Of a DNA stretch of 37,035 nt, positions 23,173 through 32,225 are shown one piece after another. Position 1 is the stretch's first letter; each line of letters starts with the position of its first letter. The translations under genes were made by a program, and so were the position numbers. The DNA comes from a virus, in IMG/VR virus record IMGVR_UViG_3300030099_000795, positions 1 to 37,035 of that record. One strand, written 5' to 3'. The notes beneath the pieces were generated by a model. It was given only the letters and a program-made list of their open reading frames with translations, had not been told where the DNA came from and ran no database searches.

Positions 23173-24258
23173 ATGGCATATACTTTGTTTCCAACAAAAA
23201 CGGCTGATATACTAAAAATCAAACCAGACCCGATCAGAGGTGGTGAGATAGTTGAGCTTTTTGGTTATCTAAAAAGAAAATATAAAACTGTCAAAACACC
23301 TATCAATATTGACCCTGGTAAATTAAGTATTGTGAATGTAACAAGAGAATTACAAGGCACAGCAGATTTAAATGTAGTAAAAAAAGAAGCAAAGTTAGAT
23401 AAAATTAAAATTAAATTTGGTGCAGGTTCAGCAGGTAATCGTGGAGTTGCAAATAGAGGAAATCTTTTTGAGAATACTTTTGCAAGAGCTGTAGAATCAT
23501 ATTGGTCAGGACAAGAAGTGCAAGATTCTATGATGTTAAAAGCAATAGAAGATTTAGCAAAAACATATAACTTCAAAAGACTAAAAAATTTAAATGTAAA
23601 AGAAGAAGGTGCTTTGAATACTAAAAGACCTTTACAATTTAGACCAGGTCCTTACATATCATCACCAACAGGTAGTTTAGATATAGGACCTACCGTTACT
23701 GATTTAACTCTACACAAAGGTAAAAATATCAACAACTACACTAGATCAGAGGTAGTTTCATATTTAAGTTTAAAATTAGGTGGCACAACCACATTCTTTA
23801 ATATTGGTGTTAAAAAAATACTGACTAAGAGTGAGATACAAACTGGTAAGGTTAAAGACAGAGACGGCATAAAATTGTTAGATATGTTTGGGATTGACAA
23901 TAAAACATTTTGTCAAATATTTAATGGCACTTTAAAAAAAGGATTTAGTAGTAATACTTTTAATAAAATAAACAAAAGATATCTAGAAACATTTTTACAA
24001 TCAGGTTTAGGTTATGGTTTTCATGTTATACATAAACTCACTAGTGAAATCAAATCATTCAAAGTAGATAAAAATTATATGTTACAGGCTACAAGACCTA
24101 GAACCTGTCAAGTGTTTTATGGTGGTCTAGGTGGTCAAGGTAAAAGAGTAGATATAGTTATTATGACGCCTAAGTATAAAATGAAAGTAAATATAAGAGA
24201 TACACAAGGTACTGACGGTTATCCTACTAGAATCATGGGTGATTTTAACTATTTGTAA
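23173..24258 (+). CDS. Hypothetical protein, first gene of late region
   Basis: This protein has 361 residues from the ATG at 23173; a TTG at 23137 lies inside the promoter. Notable segments are GAGSAGNRGVANRGNLFENTF, KRPLQFRPGPYISSPTG, LKLGGTTTFFNIGVKK and the C-terminal VNIRDTQGTDGYPTRIMGDF. An acidic/Lys pattern like a nuclease core is conceivable but not demonstrable. It lacks the MKSF-type N-terminus of later genes. It has both a sigma70-like and a late promoter. The function is unknown. Confidence 0.85.
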   Translation: MAYTLFPTKTADILKIKPDPIRGGEIVELFGYLKRKYKTVKTPINIDPGKLSIVNVTRELQGTADLNVVKKEAKLDKIKIKFGAGSAGNRGVANRGNLFENTFARAVESYWSGQEVQDSMMLKAIEDLAKTYNFKRLKNLNVKEEGALNTKRPLQFRPGPYISSPTGSLDIGPTVTDLTLHKGKNINNYTRSEVVSYLSLKLGGTTTFFNIGVKKILTKSEIQTGKVKDRDGIKLLDMFGIDNKTFCQIFNGTLKKGFSSNTFNKINKRYLETFLQSGLGYGFHVIHKLTSEIKSFKVDKNYMLQATRPRTCQVFYGGLGGQGKRVDIVIMTPKYKMKVNIRDTQGTDGYPTRIMGDFNYL

Positions 24259-24259
24259 T

Positions 24260-24267
24260 TATAAATA
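24260..24267 (+). promoter_or_regulatory. T4-type late promoter TATAAATA
   Basis: This exact late core begins one base after the previous stop. The start near 24273 is the centre of an 18-base perfect palindrome. Confidence 0.68.
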
Positions 24268-24283
24268 ATATTGTACAATATTA
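24266..24283. repeat. 18-base perfect palindrome at late start site
   Basis: TAATATTGT is followed directly by its reverse complement ACAATATTA. It overlaps the late box and spans the predicted start, so it could be an operator or a 5' hairpin. Confidence 0.6.
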
Positions 24284-24300
24284 AATGGAAAGAGTGTTAA

Positions 24301-25533
24301 ATGCAGAATTTTCAAGACTATCTTGTAGAAGATAGAAATACACATCTTGAACATCTGGAAGACGAAATAATTAATAATGGAACAAAGGGTGCAAAAACAG
24401 CGATAAACTTTTTAAAGTCTATCAAACAGATGTTACAAGGCGGATCAGGAGGATCCACAGTATCAGTAAAGTGGGATGGAGCCCCAGCTGTATTTTGTGG
24501 TATTAATCCTGAAAATGGCAAATTCTTTGTTGCAACTAAATCTCTATTTAATAAATCACCTAAAATAAATTACACTAACGCAGACATATCTAGAAATCAT
24601 GGTGGTGCGTTAGCAGATAAATTAAAAGACTGTTTAAAATATTTACCCTCTCTAGGTATCTCAGGTATTTTACAAGGCGATTTATTATTCACAAGTGGTG
24701 ATAAAAAAACTGCTAATGTTGCAGGTCAGAGATCAATCGTATTTACACCTAACACTATTACATATGCCGTGCCTGTCGTCAAGTCAGGTCTCTTTGGTAG
24801 TTCTTTGTATGATAATATTAACAAAGCAAAACTAGGCATAATTTTTCACACATCATATACAGGTAAAACTATCTCAACATTAAAAGCAGGTTTTGGTGTG
24901 AATGTTCGAGGCCTAAAGAAAAGTAAAAATGTATTTTTTGATGACGCAACTTATAAAAGAGCAGATAATGCTGCCTTTACACCAGACGAAGAAAAAGCAT
25001 TTGACAATGTAATTAGAATGGCAGAGGGTTCTGCTTACAAAGCAGGTGCATTTATAGATAAATTAAAAAAAGATCAAGGACCATTATCATTAGGTATACA
25101 ACTAAAAACATTTTTTAATACATATATTAGACAAGGCACAGCGATTACAAATACTAATAAACTAGTAAATAATTTTGAAGTATTTTTTGTAAACAGAATT
25201 AAAAAAGAGATAGATAATAAAAAGACACAAGCTGCAAAACAAAAGTATAAAGAAATATTAGAAGCAGGTATGAAAATTTTAAGACCAAATAGAGATGGAT
25301 TATATTTTGCAATCGCAACTTATATAACATTTCAATCAGCAAAGGCTGTTTTATTGAGAAAATTAAATACGATACAAAGTATTGGTTCATTTTTAAGAAC
25401 TAAAAATGGTTATAAAGTTACAAATCCTGAAGGTTATGTTGCAATTAGAAAAGGCGGTGCTGTTAAGTTAGTAGATAGATTAGAGTTTAGTAGAGCAAAC
25501 TTTAACATGGCAAAAGATTGGGTAAAAGGATAA
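24301..25533 (+). CDS. Nucleotidyltransferase/ligase-like protein (DUF6267-like)
   Basis: This 410-residue protein has a KWDGAP motif (K57), like the KxDG nucleotide-binding lysine of DNA and RNA ligases. It also has LQGDLLF (D127), like motif III, and near the end NPEGYVAI (E377) and VKLVDR (K389), like motifs IV and V. The gap between motifs III and IV is long for a ligase, so there is a large helical insert. I recall similar phage proteins as DUF6267. The N-terminus MQNFQDYLVED resembles the late-protein peptide described in the findings. Ligase activity is inference; the residues for it are in place. Confidence 0.75.
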   Translation: MQNFQDYLVEDRNTHLEHLEDEIINNGTKGAKTAINFLKSIKQMLQGGSGGSTVSVKWDGAPAVFCGINPENGKFFVATKSLFNKSPKINYTNADISRNHGGALADKLKDCLKYLPSLGISGILQGDLLFTSGDKKTANVAGQRSIVFTPNTITYAVPVVKSGLFGSSLYDNINKAKLGIIFHTSYTGKTISTLKAGFGVNVRGLKKSKNVFFDDATYKRADNAAFTPDEEKAFDNVIRMAEGSAYKAGAFIDKLKKDQGPLSLGIQLKTFFNTYIRQGTAITNTNKLVNNFEVFFVNRIKKEIDNKKTQAAKQKYKEILEAGMKILRPNRDGLYFAIATYITFQSAKAVLLRKLNTIQSIGSFLRTKNGYKVTNPEGYVAIRKGGAVKLVDRLEFSRANFNMAKDWVKG

Positions 25534-25817
25534 TGAGATCATTTAGAAGTTTTATATTAGCTGCACAAAAAAGAAAGAAATGTCCTGAAGGATATAGATT
25601 TGATAAAAAGTTAGGTGTATGTGTGCCAATAGGCATGACAAGATATTATCCTTACTTTGGTGCAAGAAGTAGTAATGGAGATAAAGAAACAGATACATCA
25701 AATGGTAATGGTCAAAATGGTAATGGATCTAATGGTAACAATCAAAGTGGTAATGGCCAAGGTGGTGGTAATGGTAATAATAATACAGGCAACGGAAATG
25801 GTGGTAACGGATCATGA
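25533..25817 (+). CDS. Short protein with Asn/Gly-rich tail
   Basis: This protein has 94 residues from the ATG at 25533, in a TAATG overlap with the previous stop. An MRSFRSFILAA start is followed by a small Cys-pair motif (KKCPEGYRFDKKLGVCVPIG). Residues from about 50 onward are a low-complexity Asn/Gly tail (NGNGQNGNGSNGNN). The Cys-pair motif is one I associate with phage virion or packaged proteins. The tail is likely flexible. The function is unknown. Confidence 0.8.
   Translation: MRSFRSFILAAQKRKKCPEGYRFDKKLGVCVPIGMTRYYPYFGARSSNGDKETDTSNGNGQNGNGSNGNNQSGNGQGGGNGNNNTGNGNGGNGS
25678..25815 (+). repeat. GGTAAT-type low-complexity repeat
   Basis: Imperfect repeats of AATGGTAAT encode the Asn/Gly tail of the gene above. 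Such runs can change length by slippage. Confidence 0.65.
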
Positions 25818-26014
25818 AAAGTTTTAAAGATTTTTTAGAAGATGTTAGAAAAATGCCAGGTGGCGGATATGGCGTTTATGCTGATAAGTTTAAAAATAAA
25901 AGAAGGGTAATGACACCTGGTGGTAAACACGCAAAAGAATTGAAAAAAGTATATAAAAATAAAAAAGACGCTAACGATTATATGGCAGCGATTATGATAT
26001 CGAAAGGAGGGTGA
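25814..26014 (+). CDS. Small basic protein with MKSFxxF start
   Basis: This 66-residue protein begins MKSFKDFLEDVRK, like several neighbours, then has a Gly-rich and basic body (MPGGGYGVYADKFKNKRR) and a helical end. It overlaps the previous gene by an ATGA. A small basic protein with this N-terminus resembles the T4 internal head proteins in style. The function is unknown. Confidence 0.8.
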   Translation: MKSFKDFLEDVRKMPGGGYGVYADKFKNKRRVMTPGGKHAKELKKVYKNKKDANDYMAAIMISKGG

Positions 26015-26015
26015 T

Positions 26016-28265
26016 ATGAAAAGTTTTAGTCAATTTAAAGAATCAATCATTGATATACCTAGACGAACATATGCGCCTGGTGTTTTTGATGATGAAGATA
26101 CAGATAATCCTAAGATAAAAGATAGTGTTTTAAGAATGATTACAGAACAGTTTGAAGAATTTGAAACTGAATATCCTATACTTAAATATTCTTTAATAGG
26201 ATCAATACTTACAAAAAGATATCGTAATGACGCTGATTTAGATATCAATGTTTTGTTTGATGTGCCTGAAGAAAAAAGAGAAGAAGAAAGATTACGACTA
26301 TCTAAAAAATATCTATCATCTAAAAATCCTGATAATGTGCAAGGTAAATTAATACCAGGCACAAGACATCCTGTAAATTATTATTTTATTACAGACGAAA
26401 AAACTTATGACGATCAAAATGAAAAAGCAGATGCAGTATTTGATATCAAAGATCAATCATTTGTAAAACGACCAGAAGATTTTGAGTTTAATCCTAATTT
26501 ATATATGAGAGATTTTCAAAGACAAGTTGATAAGATTGATATACTTAAAGGTGAATTGAAAAGAGATATTATAGATTATGATGAGTTGATGGAGTTGAAA
26601 CCTGGTGAGATAAAAGATTTAGAAAAAAGAACAAGAAATAAACTTGCAGAGATAGAAAAAAGCATACAAGACCTAACAGACATTGGTGATAAAGTTGATG
26701 CTGAAAGAAGAGCTGCATTTGATACAGATATGACACCAGATGAAATCAAAACTTATAGTATTAAGAATAGATTACCTGCAAATGTAGTTTATAAAATGTT
26801 AGAAAAATATCACTATCTTAAATTATTAAAAAAATGTAAAAAGATTTTAGACGATGGTGAAGTATCAGATGATGAAATAGATTCGTTAAAATATGTTGAT
26901 GACGCCCAAAGCGAAGCGAGGGCGGTCGGTGAGGCATTAAACAAAGACAGCACATTGGTATTCGCCTTTGGAAGGTTCAACCCTCCTACCATAGGCCACG
27001 CTAAACTTATGAGTAAGGTGATAACTGAAGCACGAAGTAATCGGGCAAATCATGTTGTCTATGCTAGTGCCTCTACCGACAGTAGAAAAAATCCATTAGA
27101 TGTAAATACAAAAGTTCGTTTTATGAAAAAGATGTTTCCTAGAAATAACATCAAAGCTGCAGGCGGCAATCAAAGAACATTTATGGAGATATTAAAATTT
27201 ATGGATCGTATGTATGGTAATATTATTATGATAGCAGGTAGTGATAGAGTAAGTGAGTTTCAAAGACTTGCAGACACATATAACGGTCGTGATTATAATT
27301 ATAAATCTATCAAACTAATATCATCAGGCGAAAGAGATCCTGACGCAGAAGGCGTTACAGGTATGTCAGCTTCTAAAATGAGAGAGATGGCAAAAAGAAA
27401 TGACTATAGAAGTTTTAAACAAGGTGTACCTAACTTATCAGATTCAGATAGTAAACAATTATTTGATGCTGTTAAAAAGGGTATGGGTATCAGAGAGGGT
27501 ATTGATAGTTTTACAAATTTTTTAAATAACGATTTACGAGAAGAATATCATCAAGAAAAAATATTCAATGTTGGTGATATGGTAGAACATTTAGATGGTA
27601 CAAAAGGTATGATTGTAAGACGAGGTTCTAATTATGTTTCTTACGAGACAGATGACGGTCTGATTAAAAAGGCATGGTTATATGACTTACAAGAAATGCA
27701 AGAGGGTCCTAGAATACCTAGAAAGAAAGGTCAACCTGCAGGTTCAGATAAACATAGTGATCTTTATACAGACGAAAATCCAAAAGGCACAATCAAAGGT
27801 CTTGGTTTCAAAGATGTTGCAACTGCAAAGGCAAGTGTAGCAAAAATTAAATCATCTGGTAGAACACACGCACATAAAATACAGGCTGCAATTGCAATGG
27901 AACAAAGAGCAAGAGTTATGGGTAAAAAAGCAGAAGCAGCAGTGTATCGTAAGTATATCAATCAAATGAAAGAGAAAACTAAACGAATGAACAAAGAAGA
28001 AAGATTACTTGATGTTCTAGAAAAAGAGTTAGGTGTGAATGAATACTATGAGATTGGCACAGATGAGTATGCTCAACACACTATGAAGATGACACCAGGT
28101 CAACCAATACAAAATTTTAGAAAGTCTAGTGATAAAATTACTGATAAGGATCTTGAAAAATTTAAGAATGAAGATGAAACAATAGATAAATATAAGAAAA
28201 GATTTAAAGAAAACTGGAAGGTCGAACTTGACAAGGCAGTTGAAAGAATGAGGGAACAACTATAA
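26016..28265 (+). CDS. Multidomain nucleotidyltransferase / cytidylyltransferase-like protein
   Basis: This is a 749-residue multidomain protein. After an MKSFSQFKES start comes a Pol-beta-type nucleotidyltransferase motif (G62-S63, then D74-x-D76). Around 319-328 is a cytidylyltransferase/NMNAT signature, FGRFNPPTIGH (T-x-G-H328), with a later SASKMREMAK segment in the place of the ISSTxxR motif. A short SH3-like segment follows (VGDMVEHLDGTKGMIVRR). The C-terminus has SDLYTDENPKGT and HAHKIQAAIAMEQRARVMG, a module that recurs in phage proteins. A GC-richer patch begins just before the cytidylyltransferase motif. It may attach nucleotides to NMN, tRNA or protein; the substrate is unknown. 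The ribosome site is AGGAGG. Confidence 0.82.
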   Translation: MKSFSQFKESIIDIPRRTYAPGVFDDEDTDNPKIKDSVLRMITEQFEEFETEYPILKYSLIGSILTKRYRNDADLDINVLFDVPEEKREEERLRLSKKYLSSKNPDNVQGKLIPGTRHPVNYYFITDEKTYDDQNEKADAVFDIKDQSFVKRPEDFEFNPNLYMRDFQRQVDKIDILKGELKRDIIDYDELMELKPGEIKDLEKRTRNKLAEIEKSIQDLTDIGDKVDAERRAAFDTDMTPDEIKTYSIKNRLPANVVYKMLEKYHYLKLLKKCKKILDDGEVSDDEIDSLKYVDDAQSEARAVGEALNKDSTLVFAFGRFNPPTIGHAKLMSKVITEARSNRANHVVYASASTDSRKNPLDVNTKVRFMKKMFPRNNIKAAGGNQRTFMEILKFMDRMYGNIIMIAGSDRVSEFQRLADTYNGRDYNYKSIKLISSGERDPDAEGVTGMSASKMREMAKRNDYRSFKQGVPNLSDSDSKQLFDAVKKGMGIREGIDSFTNFLNNDLREEYHQEKIFNVGDMVEHLDGTKGMIVRRGSNYVSYETDDGLIKKAWLYDLQEMQEGPRIPRKKGQPAGSDKHSDLYTDENPKGTIKGLGFKDVATAKASVAKIKSSGRTHAHKIQAAIAMEQRARVMGKKAEAAVYRKYINQMKEKTKRMNKEERLLDVLEKELGVNEYYEIGTDEYAQHTMKMTPGQPIQNFRKSSDKITDKDLEKFKNEDETIDKYKKRFKENWKVELDKAVERMREQL

Positions 28266-28864
28266 TGTATAGAAAATCTATGAGAGACGCTTTAGAAGAA
28301 GCAAGACAATATACTGCTATTCACGAAGTTAAAGTTTCAAGAGGTAGACAAACTTTAGATATTGCAAAAGACGATTTACCAGTTTATAAAGCAAAAGGTT
28401 GGCAACTTGCCGAAGAATTAGTAACAGAAATCAAAAATATGACAGTTACAATTCCTGATCCTAGAAAAAGAGCACAAGCAATCAAAGACTTACAGAAACA
28501 TAAAAGTAATCTAGGACTACAAACAGATGTTATGAATGATAAAAAATTCAAAGTATTTGGTAATGGTCAAGACCTTAACAAGTTTGCTACAGATTTAAAA
28601 AACTTTTACGGTGCTCAAATAAAAGCAGAATCAGTAGAAGAATTAGAAGAAAGATTTACAGTAGGTGACTTCAAAAGATTAGAGGCAGATAATCGACATG
28701 ATATTGCAGCTAAAAAATTAGTTGATAAATTTGGTACACCTGAAGATAAAAAAGAGATTGACGCTATAAACAAAAGACATAATAAGACAGGTTACATAAC
28801 TGGTCCTGATTTTAAAAAGAGAACACAAATAGTAAACAAATATTTTAGTAAATTAATGCCATGA
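28265..28864 (+). CDS. Hypothetical protein, candidate capsid cargo
   Basis: This 199-residue charged protein begins MYRKSMRDALEEAR. The middle has LPVYKAKGWQLAEEL and an alternating Lys/Asp pattern; the C-terminus reads RHDIAAKKLVDKFGTPEDKKEI. No catalytic motif is seen. It is coupled to the previous gene by a one-base overlap and to the next by four bases. Position and N-terminus suggest a packaged or head-associated protein; this is inference. Confidence 0.8.
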   Translation: MYRKSMRDALEEARQYTAIHEVKVSRGRQTLDIAKDDLPVYKAKGWQLAEELVTEIKNMTVTIPDPRKRAQAIKDLQKHKSNLGLQTDVMNDKKFKVFGNGQDLNKFATDLKNFYGAQIKAESVEELEERFTVGDFKRLEADNRHDIAAKKLVDKFGTPEDKKEIDAINKRHNKTGYITGPDFKKRTQIVNKYFSKLMP

Positions 28865-31617
28865 GTTTAAAGTTTTCAGATTTACGAGAGTTCTCTCCTA
28901 TGCAAATTGCAAGGCTGAAAAAAGAATATGAGCCTCTACGAGGTAAAAATATATCAATACCTAACGCAAATAAATTAGGTACTATGATGGATAGATTATC
29001 CAAAGATATGCTAATAAAGTTAGCAAATGCTGATATACCATTTGTAACGACTAGTGCTATATCTAAACTTGTTATGAAACATGGTATGAAGTTTACAGAT
29101 TTTACTGCTAAACAATTAAATATGAGTGAAGCAGATGAGTTACAAACTGAGGCTTGTTGGACTGGTTACAAACAAGTCGGATTAAAAAAGAAAGGTGACA
29201 GAATGGTGCCTAACTGTGTGCCAGAAAGTGTGGTTAAAGAAATGTTTGGAGATATGATAAACGAAATAAATGATCTAAGAGGATCTTTTACAGACGCTCA
29301 GTTAGAGAGAATGAAGCAAGATTGGAAAAACAAACCTGCTTCAGCATTAACACTTAGTGTAAAACAAATGATTATGAAGATGGACGCACCAACTAGAGCT
29401 GCGTTAGAAAATGCAAAAATTAATCACATATCAAAGTTTGCTGGTTCTACATTCGAACAAAAAGAAAGTATTGATCCTTCATGCCCAATATGTGAAGGCG
29501 AAGCTTGTCAATGCCCACAAGGAGAAGATATGCAAGAAGGTATGGTAAAAAAAGTTATGCAAACTATTCACGATAAACTTTCAAAAGAAGGTGGCGCTGC
29601 TGGGTTTGATGACTTAGCAAAAGAAGTAAAAAAAGAGTTTGGTATTACTATCTCAAAAGACACTTTGAAGAATATGCCTGGTGTCAAACAACATAGAGAT
29701 GGTGATTATATATTAGAAGCAGACTTAACGAAATCACAAGTTAAAATGGTTCACAAGGCTGCAGATAAACTGTCAAAGAAAGACTTTGTACAACGATATG
29801 GTAAAGACGGTGATAGTGTTAGATATGCAACAGCAACTAACATGGTCAAAAAGAAACTTGGTATTGCAGAAATGACTAAGGAAAAAATCAATAAGGGAGA
29901 AACAGAAATGCAAGAACAATCTTATAAAGACAAGTTCAATGCTACCATGAAAGACTTTGGGATTAAATCCCTTGGCGATCTTAAATCTGATGACGAGAAG
30001 AAAAAGTTTTTCAAAGCAGTTGACGCTAAGCATGTAGCAAAGAATGAAGAATTAGACGAAATGGCTAAAACAGAAATGATGAAAGCTGAAATGATGAAAA
30101 AAGAGATGATGAAGAAGATGGAAATGCTCAAGGCAGAAAAAGATCCAAAGAAAATGGAGATGATGAAAAAAGAAATGATGAAAGAAATGGAAAAAATGCC
30201 TGAGATGATGAAGAAAGAAATGATGAAAAAGATGGAAATGGCCATGAAAGAAGCAGAAGTACCTGCTGAACCTATGAAAAAATTAAACACAGGTGAAAAA
30301 ATGAAAGAAGAGGCAGAGCCTATGACTAGAGATACTATGTCTTTGGCTGATAAAGATCCAATCAATGCTATGAAAATGAACGCTATGAGAATGCCTATCA
30401 GATCCATGAAAATGAATGCCATGAAAGACATGAATGCTATGAAAGATATGGATAGCAAAGACGAAATGATGAAGGCAGAAATGATGAAGAAAGAAATGAT
30501 GAAAAAGATGGAGATGATGAAGGCTGAGACAGATCCTGAGAAGATGGAAATGATGAGAAAAGAGATGATGAAAGAAATGGATAAGATGCCTGAAATGATG
30601 AAAAAAGAGATGATGAAGAAAATGGAGATGATGAAAAAAGAAGTCGCCGAGATGATGAAAAAAGAGATGATGAAGAAGATGGAAATGATGAAAGCTGAAA
30701 CTGATCCAGAAAAGATGGAGATGATGAAGAAAGAAATCATGATGAACATGAAGAACATGGACTCTATGGACAAAGAAGAAATGATGAAGAAGATGGAAAT
30801 GGCTATGAAAGAATATGGCACCATGATGGCGATGAAAATGAAAGAAGGATTTGCTTCTGATGCTCAAAGACGAGCTGCGTTTGCGAGTGGTTACAAAGAA
30901 AAAGGCAAGAAAAAAGATGAAATGGCAAAAATGAATGCTATGAAAAAGATGAATGCTATGAAGAAAATGAACGCTATGAAAAAGATGAACGCTAATGTTA
31001 ACATAGATAAAGATGAAATAGCAAGAGTTAAAATGAATGCCATGAAGATGAAAGAATCTGAAAATATTGAAGAACTACATGACATGGGTAAAGATAACAA
31101 AGATGAAATGATGATGAAGGCTATGAAAATGAACGCTATGAAAATGCCTATCAGATCAATGAAAATGAATGCTATGAAACTATCTGAACCTATGAAAAAA
31201 ATGGATGATAAAGATACAGAGAATCCTAAAAAAGATGCTGATATGTCAAAAGTAAAAGACAAACAAAAACCTTTGATGGCGATGATGAAAAAAGAAAAGT
31301 ATCTACCAATCAAACCAGGTAGTATTCAGGCAGTAGTTGCTGAAATGCAATTGAGAGAAGAAGAACTAGTTGAGGTAAAAGGTAAAGAACTTGAAAAGAT
31401 GATCGCTGACTATTTGAGAAAAGGCGGAACAATTAAAAAACTTCCACCTGTATTAGCAAAAGGCATGAAACCATCTCAAATGAAACCACATGAAGTTGGT
31501 AAAATGGGTGTAATCAAGTCTATGAAAATGAAAGAAGTAAGAGAGTTTATCGATACTTACAACAAACACTTTTTACTAAACTATAAGGCAGAAGAATTTA
31601 TTAATGAAATACAATAA
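28861..31617 (+). CDS. Giant Met/Lys/Glu-rich repeat protein
   Basis: This is a 918-residue protein. Residues 1-400 are ordinary sequence, with an SLKFSDLREFSP start, a CWTGYKQVGLKKKGD...VPNCVP motif (from C99) common in phage proteins, and a CPICEGEACQC cluster (C208, C211, C216, C218) that could bind zinc. Residues about 401-655 are long imperfect repeats of EMMKKEMMKKMEMMKAE, and residues 690-770 are NAMKKM repeats. A 19-residue block (MKMNAMRMPIRSMKMNAMK) occurs at 504 and again at 755. The last 120 residues are again ordinary. Methionine is extraordinarily abundant. Scaffold, nucleoid-like or injected-protein roles are possible; none is proven. Confidence 0.85.
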   Translation: MSLKFSDLREFSPMQIARLKKEYEPLRGKNISIPNANKLGTMMDRLSKDMLIKLANADIPFVTTSAISKLVMKHGMKFTDFTAKQLNMSEADELQTEACWTGYKQVGLKKKGDRMVPNCVPESVVKEMFGDMINEINDLRGSFTDAQLERMKQDWKNKPASALTLSVKQMIMKMDAPTRAALENAKINHISKFAGSTFEQKESIDPSCPICEGEACQCPQGEDMQEGMVKKVMQTIHDKLSKEGGAAGFDDLAKEVKKEFGITISKDTLKNMPGVKQHRDGDYILEADLTKSQVKMVHKAADKLSKKDFVQRYGKDGDSVRYATATNMVKKKLGIAEMTKEKINKGETEMQEQSYKDKFNATMKDFGIKSLGDLKSDDEKKKFFKAVDAKHVAKNEELDEMAKTEMMKAEMMKKEMMKKMEMLKAEKDPKKMEMMKKEMMKEMEKMPEMMKKEMMKKMEMAMKEAEVPAEPMKKLNTGEKMKEEAEPMTRDTMSLADKDPINAMKMNAMRMPIRSMKMNAMKDMNAMKDMDSKDEMMKAEMMKKEMMKKMEMMKAETDPEKMEMMRKEMMKEMDKMPEMMKKEMMKKMEMMKKEVAEMMKKEMMKKMEMMKAETDPEKMEMMKKEIMMNMKNMDSMDKEEMMKKMEMAMKEYGTMMAMKMKEGFASDAQRRAAFASGYKEKGKKKDEMAKMNAMKKMNAMKKMNAMKKMNANVNIDKDEIARVKMNAMKMKESENIEELHDMGKDNKDEMMMKAMKMNAMKMPIRSMKMNAMKLSEPMKKMDDKDTENPKKDADMSKVKDKQKPLMAMMKKEKYLPIKPGSIQAVVAEMQLREEELVEVKGKELEKMIADYLRKGGTIKKLPPVLAKGMKPSQMKPHEVGKMGVIKSMKMKEVREFIDTYNKHFLLNYKAEEFINEIQ
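30061..31200 (+). repeat. Met-rich coding repeats
   Basis: Imperfect ATGATGAAA/GAG-type units of about 40-130 bases recur across this stretch. A 57-base block at 30370-30426 is repeated at 31123-31179 with only a few changes, so unequal exchange or duplication has shaped it. Confidence 0.8.
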
Positions 31618-32212
31618 AACATTTGCTGAAGCTCTTAAACAAGTAAGAGAAGATGGACATACTGATGTAGCGTCAGCTATTAGATCGTGCAAAACGACAA
31701 TAGAGGACGCTAGTCAGATGTTATCAAAATTACAGATGATGAATCCTGAAGGTGATTTGCCAAGTTGGTGGATGAAAAAAATTGCTATTGCTTCTGATAG
31801 TATGAATAAATTAAGAGATTATCTTTTAGTACCTTCAGTAACAGAACAAGATGAGAGGTCTTTTGAAAAAGATACTAAGTCTGGTAAATCATCAAATGTT
31901 ATCATAGGCACTTTAGAAAAAGAAAATGAAAGACTAATTGGTCAAATAAATCTATTAAAACAAAAACTAGAAAACGAAAAAAACAGAACTGTAAAACCTG
32001 AACCTAATCCTGATACAGGTGAAGTTCCTCTAAGAACTGGACTTGCACAAGCACTTTTAGACAAGAAAGATAAAAATAAACCAGAACTTAAAGGTACAGA
32101 TAAAAAGAAACTAAAAATGAGTTTAGGTAAATCTAAAGTAGATGTAAATCCCGATGTAGATTTGGGTATATATTCTGGCGGCCAAAAAACACCTAACGGT
32201 AATTTACACTAG
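31604..32212 (+). CDS. Hypothetical helical protein
   Basis: This is a 202-residue protein. A MKYNKTFAEALKQVRED start is followed by DVASAIRSCKTTIEDASQMLSKLQMM and LPSWWMKKIAIASDSMNKLRDYL. That helical module is one I have seen in many phage proteins, often at the ends of large head proteins. A coiled coil (LEKENERLIGQINLLKQKLE) and a Lys/Pro-rich tail follow. It overlaps the Met-rich gene by 14 bases. The function is unknown. Confidence 0.8.
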   Translation: MKYNKTFAEALKQVREDGHTDVASAIRSCKTTIEDASQMLSKLQMMNPEGDLPSWWMKKIAIASDSMNKLRDYLLVPSVTEQDERSFEKDTKSGKSSNVIIGTLEKENERLIGQINLLKQKLENEKNRTVKPEPNPDTGEVPLRTGLAQALLDKKDKNKPELKGTDKKKLKMSLGKSKVDVNPDVDLGIYSGGQKTPNGNLH

Positions 32213-32225
32213 GAGATAAATCTCC

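Noticed and set aside
29922-30867. Long reading frames on the - strand opposite the Met-rich gene
   Set aside because: They arise because Met, Lys and Glu codons read backwards give Ile, Phe and His codons without stops. There is no ribosome site or promoter, and all neighbours are on the + strand.
30061-31200. Repeat array as a CRISPR or non-coding satellite
   Set aside because: The units are in frame and coding, have no constant-length spacers, and keep one long open frame.
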